Shown: positions 52,651-64,000, numbered from the stretch's first letter. The stretch: DNA of 64,000 nt from Ascaphus truei (GCA_036426205.1 CM071574.1:17640440-17704439), one strand, 5' to 3'. Program-made: numbers and translations. The notes: generated from the letters alone by a model not told the origin.

Positions 52651-54752
52651 CATGGGCCAGATACATCAAGCTGCGTTAACCTAAAATGTACATCTGATAC
52701 CTTCCCTTGTGTTGAGTGCTGTAACGTCCCCTTAAAGAGAAGGAATGTGATTCCTAAAAGTTATGTGATCCTTCCCTTTAAAGGGGCCTCTCCAAATCCA
52801 GGGGACCGAAGTAGGGACCATAAAATAGAGAAAATCTACATAGTGCAATAAGCTGCAACAGTGAAAAAAATATATTAGAACCCAAAAGACCTTCTCACAT
52901 AGAGCAGGAATAATCAGACAATTAAGATACCAAACCAGTGTGATAGTCTACCTGGATAGTCTATGGTGGTAGTCAGAAATCTCGAATAAAGAGATAACAA
53001 GCATCAGTAGTGCAGATCAACACAATACTATAAACCGATAAAACAAGGTTCACAATTGGAGGCTTACTATCTGAAAGCAGGGGACCTCACAGCAGCCAAA
53101 AAGGAAAGCATCAGAAGGTACATCAAACAATCTGGTTGCTTGATGTACCTTGTGATGTCATCAATGTTGATTCAAAGGTCATTATCAATCAAATTCATGG
53201 CTGATCACATGATACATCCACGAATCCTACACATGTGACTGTCAAATGCGACTTCACAGGCCTTATACAGTAAGATCTGTCATGTCTCATTTGACAGGAA
53301 GTGGACGACGAGTTAAATCTGCAAGAGGAACAAGAAAAAAGAAGAAGGAAGACGAAAAGAAGAAGCAACAGACCTTCTCACCAGAGACTGCTATCTCTCA
53401 ATAGAGGAGGATTGTGGATCAAGTTGAGGATCCATTACCCTTCATCCACGATGGATCTGGATTGGAAGACGGCCAGTAGATGATATCTTTTATATGATTT
53501 TGAATTTTTGGTTTTATTTTTGTCCATCGGGCAAGAATTAATGTTATGGTGTTTTTTTGGCTTTTTACTGTTCTTGGCCATCAGCATGGATTTGTTTTGT
53601 GTTTTTTTTTTTATACAGTATGTTGGGCATCAATCTGGGTTGGATGTTGCAGAGGGGCCCTTGATGAGGAGGGTTGGCCTTCATCCCGCGCAGGGGCAAG
53701 TAACATTTTTTTTTTTAGTAGGGTGTTTATTGATTAGTAATGTGGGTATTTAGGCCCGATGAGGGTTTAGGTAGGCACCGTGGCAATCAATGGATGTAAT
53801 ACCATAGTATTATTATGTGTTGTTAATGTAAAATGTTAATGTTTATTTGTATTCTTTTCAATAAGCAAAAGTCCTATTAGGTACATTTGCTTAATAGGAC
53901 TATTGCCTGTTACTGGGGAGTGATGGGGGTTTCTTGTTGAGGGTAGGGGGTTGGATGATGGGTAGTAGTTCCTCGGGGGAGTGGGGAGGGTCAAAAGGGC
54001 CTACTCCCTTCCTTACTTAGTGTTGAGCCACTAAGGTAATGTATGGGGATCTGGGGGAGGGGCGGTTGGGTATTAATGTTTTATAATACATTTAAAGTAT
54101 TTTTGTTTTGCATTAAAGGTTACCTTTATTGCCAATGTGATTATCTATGCTTCCATTGAGAGGGCTAAGATATCCACAGTGCAATCAATGGTTTCATGTG
54201 TAAAATGTAGTCATGTTTTAATGTTATTTGTATTTTTTATGCTTAATGCTCAAAACCACTGTTAGCCACATTGTTTAATTGGGATATTGGGTGTTAGTCT
54301 AGAAGGGGGGGGGAGGTTTTTTTTGGGGGGTAGGGTTTGGGTGATGGGGGTACTGCCCAGGGAGGTTTGTTATGCTCGGGGGGTGGGGTGAAGGGTGGTC
54401 AGGGGGTGTTAGTTAACCCCTTGCTTACTTTAGTGGTAGTAAAGCATTGCATGGCAATGCTTTACTACAAGGTGGGAAAGGGTATTTTTTAATGCATTAA
54501 CCCCTTTGGTGCCTGTGGTATACATTGGTAACCACAGGCACCAACAGGGTTAATGTTATTTCGATCATAGGTCTGTAATAAAGATATACAGAAGCCTAGG
54601 ATACAAATATGATTTTGGCTGATAATGCACCCACTAAATTATTTGCAATTGATGAATATCAACTTAACATTGCGGTAACGACGCTCAGAAATTCTTTTAA
54701 CCGTCTGCGATATTAACTCCACTTTAACAGAGTTTGATGTATCCCGTCCCAT
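52651..54752. mobile_element. 2.1-kb non-autonomous element with 3-bp CAT duplication
   Basis: The element spans 52654-54749. The left end is GGGCCAGATACATCAAGC; the right end read in reverse is GGACGGGATACATCAAAC. CAT flanks both (52651-52653, 54750-54752). G-rich ends with a 3-bp duplication suggest a PIF/Harbinger relative. Inside are a TACATCAA...TTGATGTA hairpin (53118-53160), a purine-rich stretch like 8130-8235, an exon-like block near 53650-53695, and hairpins at 54436-54468 and 54498-54553. No transposase frame. Confidence 0.75.
54436..54468. repeat. Perfect hairpin, 15-bp stem
   Basis: GTAGTAAAGCATTGC, loop ATG, then the exact complement GCAATGCTTTACTAC. A second hairpin follows at 54498-54553, with GGTGCCTGTGGT against ACCACAGGCACC. 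Both occupy the place of the CCCCTTAAT hairpins of the modular array. Confidence 0.9.
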
Positions 54753-55814
54753 AAGTTTAACATAGGTGTAAAATCACAGAAACAATCTAAGGTTGCGGCC
54801 ACGGTGCAGCGACGCGCACGTTGAGAGCGCCGACGTCAACAACACTCAGAGCATGAGCGCTAGCCTGTCCTGCAGCAATTTGAGAGCGCAAGCGGGGGGG
54901 GGGGGATGTGTGGCACATAAGGGAGGGGTGTCATTGCGGCGCCGGGAGAGGTCTATTTATAGTATTAGCAATCACTCTATTCCCATAAATGTTTTTTAAC
55001 CAGCATTAATAGTCAGTAATGCCCCATATATTTGGTATCTTCTCAAACAGAGCTGCAGCATGGGTCATGATGGATGGATCAGTGAGCGTACAGAGTGGAC
55101 CACAGACACTGGCAGTAAGGATCTGTAAGGGCCAGTGGATAGGGTGAGAGGGGAGGACTGGGTGAGCACATCGAGCAGACAAGGTGAAAGACAGAAGAAG
55201 AATGTGAGAAAACAATCTTGATAAATATGGGCCAGAATAAGTTATATACTAGTGTGTTTGAGGTGGCAAATAGTAATATATAAATTTAGGTCTACAAATG
55301 CAGCCAACCTTGTTCATTTAGGTGTATAAATGGGATCTTTACATGGATAAATGGTGTGATAGGGGGAAATTCAATCCCAAATCCAGATTGTGGGGATTGT
55401 TTTAGGTATGCTCTATACAGTAGATACTTTATCTTGCACATACTGTATGTGGGATAATGGGCATTTATATCAGATCTTAACATTTCCTTTAATTGGAAAA
55501 TTACATTGTACTGTATTCAGTGTGAATATTTTAATAAATTCAGGTTTTAAAGGATACTTGAACCTTTGGCGCAATCATCGGAGTGGCATTACAGTGCTCG
55601 GGGCAAACATGCATTGTATTTCATATTGTACTGCTGAGGACATGATTAGATGTTGACCTCCTGTTGTACTTCGACCTTTGTCACATACTGATAGGATACA
55701 AGTGCTATAATAAACAGGAGACATAAAAGGACATAAAATAATAATCCAGTGACTCATTTTTCAAGGAAACAAACATGTATGAAAATTACCAATAATCCAA
55801 TTGTCTGCATTGTT
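54753..55814. other. Unassigned
   Basis: Includes a GC-rich stretch with CGACGCGCACG and a G run at 54894-54905. No gene or element ends recognised. Confidence 0.4.
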
Positions 55815-58800
55815 CGGTTATTTTTTTTTTAACCAAATTTTTTATTAAGTGCTTTTACAGCATACAAAATCTATCAACACAAGGTCATATAATTTATAAC
55901 ATCCACCAGCACGTCATTTAACTAACTGAAACAACTAGACAGACAGGGGAGACACGTGACTCACAACTCCACAAGAACGAAACAACAAACGTGAGATGGG
56001 GGGGGGGGGAGTGCAGTCTGGGATATCTTCAGTTCGACTTCTTTCCATGTGGCCCTTTGTGTTAGGGATCAGTTTCTTTTTGTGACCTCGACCATTCATT
56101 TGATCGGTTCTAGCCCATGTCCACCCTACCTGTCTCTGGTTTGCCTAACGTCAGTTCCAGCCCATCCAGGAGAAGAATGCATTCGAGCTATCATAGAATA
56201 TATTGGAGGCATCTACCCCTGGTATATCTGATTGGGCTAGCCATGGAGCCCATGTTTTTAGAAAATTTGTGCTAGTGTCTGACCAGGACTCGTCAACTGC
56301 TCCATCGGCAAACGTTACCAAATTCTATTCTGCATTTTTGGATATTGGGTAAATCAGGTTTGCTTCCACAATGCTGCGATTTCGCACCGCAGGGCTGTGG
56401 CAAAATGTACGATTAATTTCTGCTCTGATATGTTTAGGCCTTGGTGCGCGTCCTGCCCCAGCAGAGAAACAACAAGGGTCCAAGGGACCGTGACCGAGGA
56501 CATCTGCAGCCAGTTTCTAATACTTCCCAGATCGGGGCCGCCTTGGCGCAACCCCACACGCATTGCAACAAGTCTGCCTGCTCCCCACATTGTTTCGGCA
56601 CAAGGGGGGTGGTAATCTTTGACAAACGTTTGCAAATCTTTTCGTGGGTAAGATACCATCTCATCAGACCTTGTATGCATTCTCCTTTAATGAGATGCAT
56701 ATGAAGTCTTAGCCGCCGCCGTACTATAGTGTCCCAGTCCTCGTCTTCTAAAGTCTCCCACTAAGTCCTCCTCCCACCTGACCCTTGTAACTCAGTTTGT
56801 TGTCACCGTCTTTTGCAGGACAGACCACTTCTCTATATATACCAGAGTTAAGTCCCTTGGCATCTGCCCCTCTTGAACAGAACTGCTCGAAATTGTTCGC
56901 CTAGGGCGTTTTGGAATTTTTAGGTTAGAACGCTCGAATCTGGAGGTAACTAAAGAATTCTGAATTTGGTAATTCTTTTCAGATTTTAATTTGCTCGAAA
57001 GTTTTTATTGAAATTTGCCCTCCAGATGTAGAAGCCTCGTGAGGCCCTTTCGTTTCCAGATTGCTAGTCATTACTATGAAGGCGGGAGCGAATCAGGGTT
57101 ACCCAAGAAAGGGTCATTAAGGAGTGCTGCCTTGTAAGGGCATATTTATATCTGCTGCCCTCCCAGACTGCAATGAGCGCTTAGTGCAGGAAGGATCACT
57201 AATGGTTCTGAACACCTGTTTTGTAACCAAATTAAGTCCTGCAGCTTAACCACGAGCGCAACATTCTTTCTCCAGTTCCCACCATCGCCGAAGGCTAGGG
57301 TGCATGTGCCACTGAGTAATTTGGGATAATTGGGCCGCTCAGAATATGAGACCATCAAGGTACCCCCAACCCCCTCCTGGTCGGGGCCTAAGGTAACGTA
57401 CTTGATTTTATTCGTGGAGTTTTATTACCCAGACAAATTCAACATGCGGACGCAGAACGGAGGATGTTGTCCTTGAGCCACTTGTACCGGAAGGGTTTGG
57501 AACAGATATATGATCCTGGGGAGGAGATTCATTTATATATCTGGATTTCTACCGATCCATGGAATATTCCAAAACCTGACCAACGCCTGAAACCTCCTCA
57601 GGGTTCTTATAGTCTGGGGTATTTGCTTTGTATAGGGCACTGTAAACCTTTGTTATATTAACCCTAGGTATTTAATTTGGTTGGCTGCATTTGAAGTTGA
57701 AGTGTTACCTCTATTAATTTTTCGCTGATATTAGGGAGGTTTATATTTAGGGCTTCTGACTTTGATTGATTGATTTTGAAAACGGATAACTTATTAAATT
57801 CCCCAACAAGCTAAGACATTCGGCAGGAGAGGTAAGGGGCTGTGATAATGTTAATATCACTCATCAGCATACAGGGCCACTTTATGTACTGCTCCCCAAT
57901 TTGAAATTCTGATATTTTGGGCTGAGGTGGATATGTGCTGCAGGGCTCGATTGATAGAGGCAAAAAAGGAGCGGGGACAGGGACACCCTGTCTGGTGCCA
58001 CTCTTTATCGGGAATTCCTCTGACAGGAAGCCCTGGTGCCTGACCTTCGCAGTCGGTCCCCCATACAGAGCTAGAATTCACTTATCATTCTCCCACCCAA
58101 GCCAAACTCCCCAGAATCGCATCTAAAGTGGGCCAGTCTATTCTGTCAAAAGCTTTCTCGGCGTCCAGAATGGCTACCATAGACGCGGATGTTTTCCTTT
58201 GTGCCAAATCAATTAAATCTACATCGCCCTGGTGTTGTCTGCCGCCTGCCTGCACAAATGAACCCCACTTGGAGGTGGACCAGCTTTGGCATAACCTGTT
58301 GAGACGGTTAGCCACTAATTTGGAAAATATTTAGAGGTCCGAATGATCAGCAAGTGGTCTATAGCTTTTGCAGTCCTGCTGGGGTCCTTTCCCTGCTTAT
58401 GTATCAATGTGATTGACGCTTGCAGCACGAAGCAGGATGGGGGCACCCTCCAGAAAGGAATTGAATAGCTTTAATAGGTGAGGAGCCAAGATTATTCCGA
58501 AATTTTGTTAAATAAGTTTGGAGAAGCCATCCGGGCGGGGCCTTTAGATGGCTTAGTGACTTCATTACCTCTAAGAGCTCCCTCTAGTGAGATAGTCATC
58601 CTGCAGTGCGTCCTTCCTCTCTGCTAATCTAGGTAATCTAGCCCCCTCTAGGAATGTCTTCAGTTGTCTACTAGTGGTCCCGTTCTGAGGACCTTCGCCC
58701 CATCATATAGGGACTCGTAATATGCTTTGAATTCCGCTACTATTAATTGGGGTACGAAGTGAGATCTCCTTTCTAGTCCGAATGATCTGTATTTGGAAAT

Positions 58801-58990
58801 TTGATCTCTACCTCTAAGTTTTTTTGCAAGAAGGGTATCTGGCTTGTTCGTTTTCAAAAAATTTCAGTTGAACCCGACATCTCTTTTCAGCTCGGGAGGC
58901 TAGCAGCAATTTAGTTTAGTTTGGTATCCAGCAGCCCCTTTAGAGTGGCTGCTTGCTTATTTTCTTTGGTGTAGGGCAGAAAGGACAGGA
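55815..58990 (-). pseudogene. L1-type LINE, 5'-truncated, with 3' end
   Basis: The 3' end lies at about 55820 (T run then AACCAAATTTTTTATTAAG on the plus strand). Reading the minus strand: FKAYYESLYDGAK (about 58720), LDAEKAFDRIDW (about 58170), FPIKSGTRQGCP-type sequence followed by FFASINRALQHIS (about 57990), and VALYADE (57860), in which the second Asp of the YADD box reads Glu. Near the C terminus are RWYLTHEKICKRL and CGEQADLLQCVWGCAKAAPI (about 56660-56530), the L1 cysteine motif region. Stops and frameshifts are frequent. The 5' side ends at about 58990 where the palindrome begins at 59016. Confidence 0.85.
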
Positions 58991-59015
58991 ATTTGATTGT
59001 GTTGTTTGATCTTTT

Positions 59016-59150
59016 ACTTCAGGAGATACAGGCCCCGTTATGGGGTGCCGGTATCCCCTGCACTTTCAAGCATCCGCGTCACGTGACCGGGACATTGAAA
59101 TTCTGCAGGGGATACCGGCACCCCATAACGGGGCCTGTATCTCCTGAAGT
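59016..59150. repeat. Long palindrome centred on GTCACGTGAC, copy 3
   Basis: 135 bp identical in build to 44675-44809. Its left side joins the L1 fragment rather than the expected element half. Its right side continues AGGGGGTCCTCGGACCTGAA, which would pair with the left flank of the copy at 44640-44674. Confidence 0.9.
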
Positions 59151-59379
59151 AGGGGGTCCTCGGACCTGAAACCAATCTGTATATTGTAATTGTATTGTTC
59201 TTTATTTGTCTATATAAAGTTTTTTATTTCTGCCTGTTTTTTTTTTAATCCTTCCCCATTTCTTGGTATATTGGTCAATCATGCCCATATTATATGAGCA
59301 TGATGTACCCACTGTACCAATGAATGGGTGAAGGGCGGGGGTAGTTGCCTGGGGAGGGTAGTTAGGCCTCCTGGGTGGG

Positions 59380-60800
59380 TGGCAGAGGGTGGGTAAACCC
59401 CTTAATTACTTTCGTGGTTATTACCCAGTAAGGTGATTAAGGGGCTAGGGGACATTAGAATGTATGTATTACTGTATGTATGCTTTCTGGCAACGGAGGA
59501 CATAGACCTGCAGTAAGCTGACGAGGATGCCCTTCATATTGCATAGGGTAAGTAGAACTGTTTTTATTTACTTTATTTATGCTGGCTAATGTTGTGTTTA
59601 ATAATGGGCAAATAATCTATTATCCATCTCCGGATAATAGTTATTTTGCCCATTACTGTACTGTATGTGTTTGGTAGGGGTAGGGGTGTATTTATTGAAA
59701 TGTAGGACATGTTTATTTTTTTAAATACAGGATTGGTACCGCAGGGCAGCGGGGATCCACGGGAAACACCCGAGGACCCCTGGACACCCACGGGCCCACC
59801 CGAGGACCCCCGGATGCCCACGGGTACCACCTGAAGACCCACGGGGGACACCCGTGGGAAAGAACTGGGGGCCCCACGCCTGTGGGGATCCCAGGGACCC
59901 ACGGGGACATCCCGAGGGCCCCCCAGACCCTCATGGGAACCACCCGAGAGCCCCAGACACCATGGGGATGACCCGGGCACCCCCAGACACCCCCAGACAC
60001 CCGTGGGACCACCCGACCACCTGGAGGCCACGGAGCCTAGCGGGGACCATTCGGAGGCCCCCAGAGACCCTTGGGTACCCACCGGGGTGCACTGTGGGGC
60101 CTGCAGACACCCTTCGGGACCTCCCAGGGACCCCCGCCGCCTGGGGTATTAATCCTGTGTGTAAAATAAATATTTTATTTTATATGGGAGCACAGGGTGG
60201 GTGGGTGAATTGTGTATTGTTTATTAATTATTTAATAGTTTATTTGGGGCCTAGGAGGTGGGTAGTGGGGCTGTAGTGTTTGTTAGTCTTTATTGTGGGT
60301 AGTGGGAGTGGGTGAAGGGGGTATTAACCCCAATGATGGGTGGTTAGGCATAACGGGTGGGTAGTGGGGGAGGGTGGGTTAACCCCTTAATTACTTTAGT
60401 GGTTACTAACCGCTACAGTGATTAAGGGGTTAGAGGACATTACATTGTCTTTTTTATTCTTCTGTATTTTTTGTAGCAACGGAGGACATGGACGGGATGA
60501 GGACGGCCTTCATTGTGGCAGCCTGGCAGGGGTGAGTGCAACATTTATTTACTTTATTTATGCTGCTTAATGTTTTATTTTAAATGGGCAAATGCACTAT
60601 TATCCATATCTAGATAATAGTTATTTTTCCCATCATTGTACTGTATGGGTTAGGGGAGAGGGGGGAGGTGTATTTATTTAAAAGTATAGTTTATTTTTTG
60701 GGGCACACTATTGGTACCGTAGGCCAGCGGGGACCCCCGGACTCCCACGGGGATCACCCGAGTGCCCCAGACTCCCACGGGGATCACCCGGGTACCCAGA
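59380..60800 (+). repeat. Two-unit modular array in segment B'
   Basis: Better copy of the array at 48940-50350. Hairpins CCCCTTAAT...ATTAAGGGG lie at 59398-59442 and 60383-60430. Exon-like blocks are 59491-59547 (followed by GTAAGT) and 60477-60531 (preceded by TTTTTTGTAG, followed by GTGAGT). GGGCAAAT hairpins lie at 59606-59651 and 60586-60632. Minisatellites lie at 59728-60145 and 60712-60800. The block spacing is 986 bases. Confidence 0.8.
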
Positions 60801-61039
60801 AATCTCTGTTGTTTCATTATCCTAGGGCTGAGGCCCACTCACCCACCACCCGGGTCCCTAGTCCACTCATTCTCTAGATTCATCGATATATCAACTGCGA
60901 CAGAACAGGGCTCGGGCTGCGAGCGTTAGACATCAGGTCACAGATAGAACCATACCTATAATAAAATATAAAAAACAAAGGGGGAAACAGGGGGAAGAAA
61001 AAGGAAACGACAGCTGGAGTTCCAGCATAGATTACTTTG

Positions 61040-61925
61040 CGTCGTCATGTGTTGTCTGACCACAGGCAGGGGAAACCGCTTCGTACTCAAACTCAGTGAA
61101 AACCAGCGGGGCATCTCCAGAGACACAGCCGGACTTGACTCTTTCATCTCTGGGCCATCGCTCCCTCGATCGACCATCTCACCACGAGCTCCTCTTTGCC
61201 GGTCTGATCTATCATTGGGGTCCAGATTTAAAGCAGATAGAAAAAGAGCAGATTCCTCAGGATAACGGAGTGAGCTCTGTTTGCCCTCTTGATTGACTAC
61301 AAGACGGAATGGGAAGGTCCATCGATACCGAATCCCTTTTTCCTGAAGTATCGCTATTACGGGTGCAGTCCTCTTCGTCGATCTATTGTCAGTCTGGACA
61401 GGTCCTGGAAGATCTGGATAGAGTCGTTTTCTAAATCAATTGAGCCTCTATTTCTGCATTCCTTTATAATCTTTTCCTTGGTAGTATATTAATGGAGACT
61501 TAGGACCACATCTCTGCTTCTTTTAGGATCGTCAAATTTTGGTCCCAACGCTCTGTGAGCTCTGTCCATCATAAGTTCGTTGTCTTCTATTGGGGATCTA
61601 TTGAGAGGAAGAGCCTTTTAAGATATGGCTGCAGGGCTTCCGCAGACACTGACTCAGGAATATGGCAGATTCGCAGATTCTGCCTTCGTTCCCTATTATC
61701 AAAATCGTCCATACCTTCTCACATAGCTCTCATCTCTTCGCTGAGACGCAGGACCTCATCATCCGTATTTACCTTGTTTTGTAAGTCGACATCCATTTTA
61801 TTTTCCAGCTCCGTGGTTCCCTTAGCCAGTGATGCAACCTCTGCCTTAAATTCTGTTACAGCTCTGTCCAGAGCTGATTGGAAGCTCACTTGCATATCTA
61901 ATGCTTTAGAGAAATTTCCTTCCAA
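61040..61925 (-). pseudogene. L1-type LINE ORF1 relic in segment B'
   Basis: The minus strand gives a coiled-coil region (KALDMQVSFQSALDRAVTEF, TTELENKMDVDLQNKV, VLRLSEEMRAM), then the RRM part (DNRERRQNLRICHIPESVSA, DRAHRALGPKF, then a stop in the ...LH*YTTKEKII motif), IQIFQDLSRLTIDRRR, and the C-terminal domain (EKGIRYRWTFPFRLVV). This is the layout of L1 ORF1, an RNA-binding chaperone. At least three stops or frameshifts break it. No adjacent ORF2 is present. Confidence 0.8.
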
Positions 61926-62562
61926 ACATTTAAAAAAAAAAGAAATCATTATAGTGTATTGTAACAGGAGATAGAGATCCCTCACTAAATATTCAGCAGC
62001 ATTTGTGTACAGTAGAAATACTGTTTTTAATACATTGCTAAAATCTATAGTAAACTTTTTATTCAACGCCTTTAGGGCAATTAAGTGGTGCATCTAAATA
62101 CATCTTTAACGCGCTACATGAAATACATGCAATCAAAACAAAATGTTTCCCTAATCACTTTGTTACAGAGCATTTGGGAGAACATGTTGTTTATAGCTTT
62201 GCTGCTAGATCTATATTTTGATTATTCTGCTTCTGTTTAATTAGAGCCAGTCTGTATTCCAACAAAGCAAAATGCACTTATGTTACAACAGAAAAAATAT
62301 TCTACCTACATTATATTTTATTATATTTAACATGCTTTTTACTAAATATTTGGACTTTGAAAAATGATGTGGAAAATGTAATGTAAAATCATTAACCTAT
62401 GCCGCAATGAAGATCATGAAATATGTCTCCACGAATAAGCAGGTGAGCCATAGAAAATTATAAAAACCCTTAACACTGTTGGGAAAGGACTCATAGAACA
62501 ATTCTTAAATCTTATTTTATCCAAGTCCCGAGTGCTATATATATTGCCCCAAACACAGCTTT
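61926..62562. other. Unassigned AT-rich DNA in segment B'
   Basis: No feature recognised. Confidence 0.35.
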
Positions 62563-62720
62563 AGACAACAACACGTGGAGATACATCTGTGCACAAAAAG
62601 GGCACAGCTGAGATACCTGGGAGATATGCTAATTTAAGTGATTTAAATATACTTTGCATATCCATAGTAGCATATCGCCCAGGTATCTTAGGTGTGCTCC
62701 TTTTTGTGCATGTGTTGTCT
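62563..62720. mobile_element. 158-bp hairpin MITE
   Basis: The inverted arms begin AGACAACAACACGTGG and end GTGCATGTGTTGTCT. Paired words are GCACAAAAAGG/CCTTTTTGTGC, GAGATACCTGGG/CCCAGGTATCTT and GATATGCTA/TAGCATATC. The central loop is TTTAAGTGATTTAAATATAC. No coding capacity; the target duplication is unclear. Confidence 0.7.
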
Positions 62721-63163
62721 CTCTCGGCGATGCGAATATTAACAAAAATGTGTCAAAATATTCGCTGGTCGAATTTTGATACATTCACCCATCTCTACTG
62801 CTGGGCAAGTTTTTTCACTGATGTCTAAATAATTAGCTTTTCCCTCATGTCTAACTAATATATCACTATTCTCCGCATTTACGTACAATTACAATTACGT
62901 ACATTTAAATATTGATATCCATCCATTGTGTGTACATTAAACAATAAAATGTGTTAAACAGCACAACTTTATATCTTCAACTGAATTGACATTGAATGAA
63001 GAGAAACGGACAATCATGACTTGCACTATAAATGTATTAATTTGCAAAATACACTAAATAAGTACTTCAGTATTAGGTGATAACTTTTTTATTTGAACTA
63101 ACAATTGATATAACAGTATAGGAGACGCTTTCAGGTCAAAGAAAACTGATTGACAAAATATTC
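62721..63163. other. Unassigned AT-rich DNA in segment B'
   Basis: No feature recognised. Confidence 0.35.
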
Positions 63164-64000
63164 CATGGGCCAGATACATCAAGCTGCGTTAACCTAAAAA
63201 TGTACCATCTGATACCTTCCCTTTGTTGAGTGCTGTAACGTCCCCTTAAAGAGAAGGAATGTGATTCCTAAAAAGTTATGTGATTCCTTCCCTTTAAAGG
63301 GGCCTCTCCAAATCCAGGGGACCGAAGTAGGGACCATAAAAAATAGAGAAAATCTACATAGTGCAATAAAGCTGCAACAGTGAAAAAAATATATATTAGA
63401 ACCCAAAAAGACCTTCTCACAATAGAGCAGGAATAATCAGACAATTAAGATACCAAACCAGTGTTGATAGCTACCCTGGATAGTCTATGGTGGTAGTCAG
63501 AAATCTCGAATAAAGAGATAAACAAGCATACAGTAGTGCAGATCAAACACAATACTTTATAAACAGATAAAACAAGGTTCACAATTGGAGGCTTACTATC
63601 TGAAAGCAGGGGACCTCACAGCAGCCAAAAAAGGAAAGCATCAGAAGGTACATCAAACAATCTGGTTGCTTGATGTACCTTGTGATGTCATCAATGTTGA
63701 TTCAAAGGTCATTATCAATCAAATTCATGGCTGATCACATGATACATCCACGAATCTACCATGTGACTGTCAAATGCGACTTCACAGGCCTTATATACAG
63801 TAAGATCTGTCATGTCTCATTTGACAGGAAGTGGACGACGAGTTAACATCTGCAAGAGGAACAAGAAAAGAAGAAGGAAGACGAAAAGAAGAAGCAACAA
63901 GACCTTCTCACCAGAGACTGCTCATCTCTCAATAGAGGATGGATTGCTTTGGATCAAGTTGAGGATCCATTACCCTTCATCCACGATGGATCTGGATTGG
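63164..64000. mobile_element. Left part of the GGGCC-ended element, copy in B', cut by window edge
   Basis: Starts GGGCCAGATACATCAAGC at 63167 after CAT, in the same TTCCAT context as 52651. It corresponds to 52654-53465; the right part lies outside the window. Confidence 0.8.

Larger units (their letters stand above)
48708..53465. repeat. Large duplicated segment B (shorter copy, next to gap)
   Basis: The segment recurs at 59151-64000 in the same order: two-unit modular array, minisatellites, L1 ORF1 relic, hairpin MITE, and left part of the GGGCC-ended element. This copy is 4,758 bases against 4,850. The differences seen are mostly one-base losses here. Confidence 0.9.
59151..64000. repeat. 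Large duplicated segment B' (longer copy, runs off the window)
   Basis: Longer counterpart of 48708-53465, continuing to the last base. It keeps bases missing in the other copy (for example GGACATAGACCTGCAG against GGAAATAGACCGCAG). Confidence 0.9.

Overview
The window is vertebrate nuclear DNA, and I could not find a single host exon, tRNA or rRNA. It is almost wholly interspersed repeats. The mixture (L1-type and L2-type LINEs, Penelope-like elements with GIY-YIG endonuclease, Gypsy-type LTRs starting TGTAAGG or TGTAGCC, TTAA-flanked MITEs, GGG-ended elements with 3-bp target duplications, a hAT element, long TA arrays) is what one expects of an amphibian, most likely a frog. That is an inference from repeat content; no species-diagnostic gene is present.

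Layout. 1-5.3 kb: TA arrays around a small MITE, an LTR element (5' LTR 976-1777 with a primer-binding-like site and internal sequence to about 3.5 kb) and a solo LTR with a 5-bp duplication (4812-5240). 5.4-8.1 kb: an L2-type LINE split by a 1.3-kb insertion with a 12-bp target duplication. 8.1-9.5 kb: two copies of a module shared with later elements. 9.5-18 kb: mostly unassigned AT-rich DNA with simple repeats, an LTR-like segment and tandem repeats. 18.1-23.8 kb: a foldback element, a Penelope-like reverse transcriptase relic (minus strand), and a second Penelope-like copy whose GIY-YIG end lies between inverted terminal repeats. 25.7-27.5 kb: a complete 1.8-kb non-autonomous element with 18-bp terminal repeats and two large palindromes. 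28.4-34.2 kb: a 5.8-kb hAT insertion with a perfect 8-bp duplication, carrying inside it a 5'-truncated LTR element with one very long open frame (about 1,200 codons) and no recognisable pol. 34.2-40.9 kb: unassigned DNA, a TTAA MITE and its relative, and a GC-rich 1.4-kb solo LTR. 40.9-64 kb: L1 pieces and large non-autonomous DNA elements, much of it present twice.

The most striking large-scale structure is the duplication around the 119-N gap. 40.87-44.69 kb recurs at 44.86-48.59 kb, and 48.71-53.47 kb recurs at 59.15-64.00 kb. The two copies touching the gap are each about 90 bases shorter than their partners, and the sampled differences are mostly one-base deletions. The gap lies in a palindrome centred on CACGTG, and its N count matches the palindrome sequence expected to be missing. 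I read this as an assembly artefact (an unpolished long-read fill between contig ends broken at a palindrome) rather than biology. The best candidate for real novelty is the long-ORF LTR passenger inside the hAT element.
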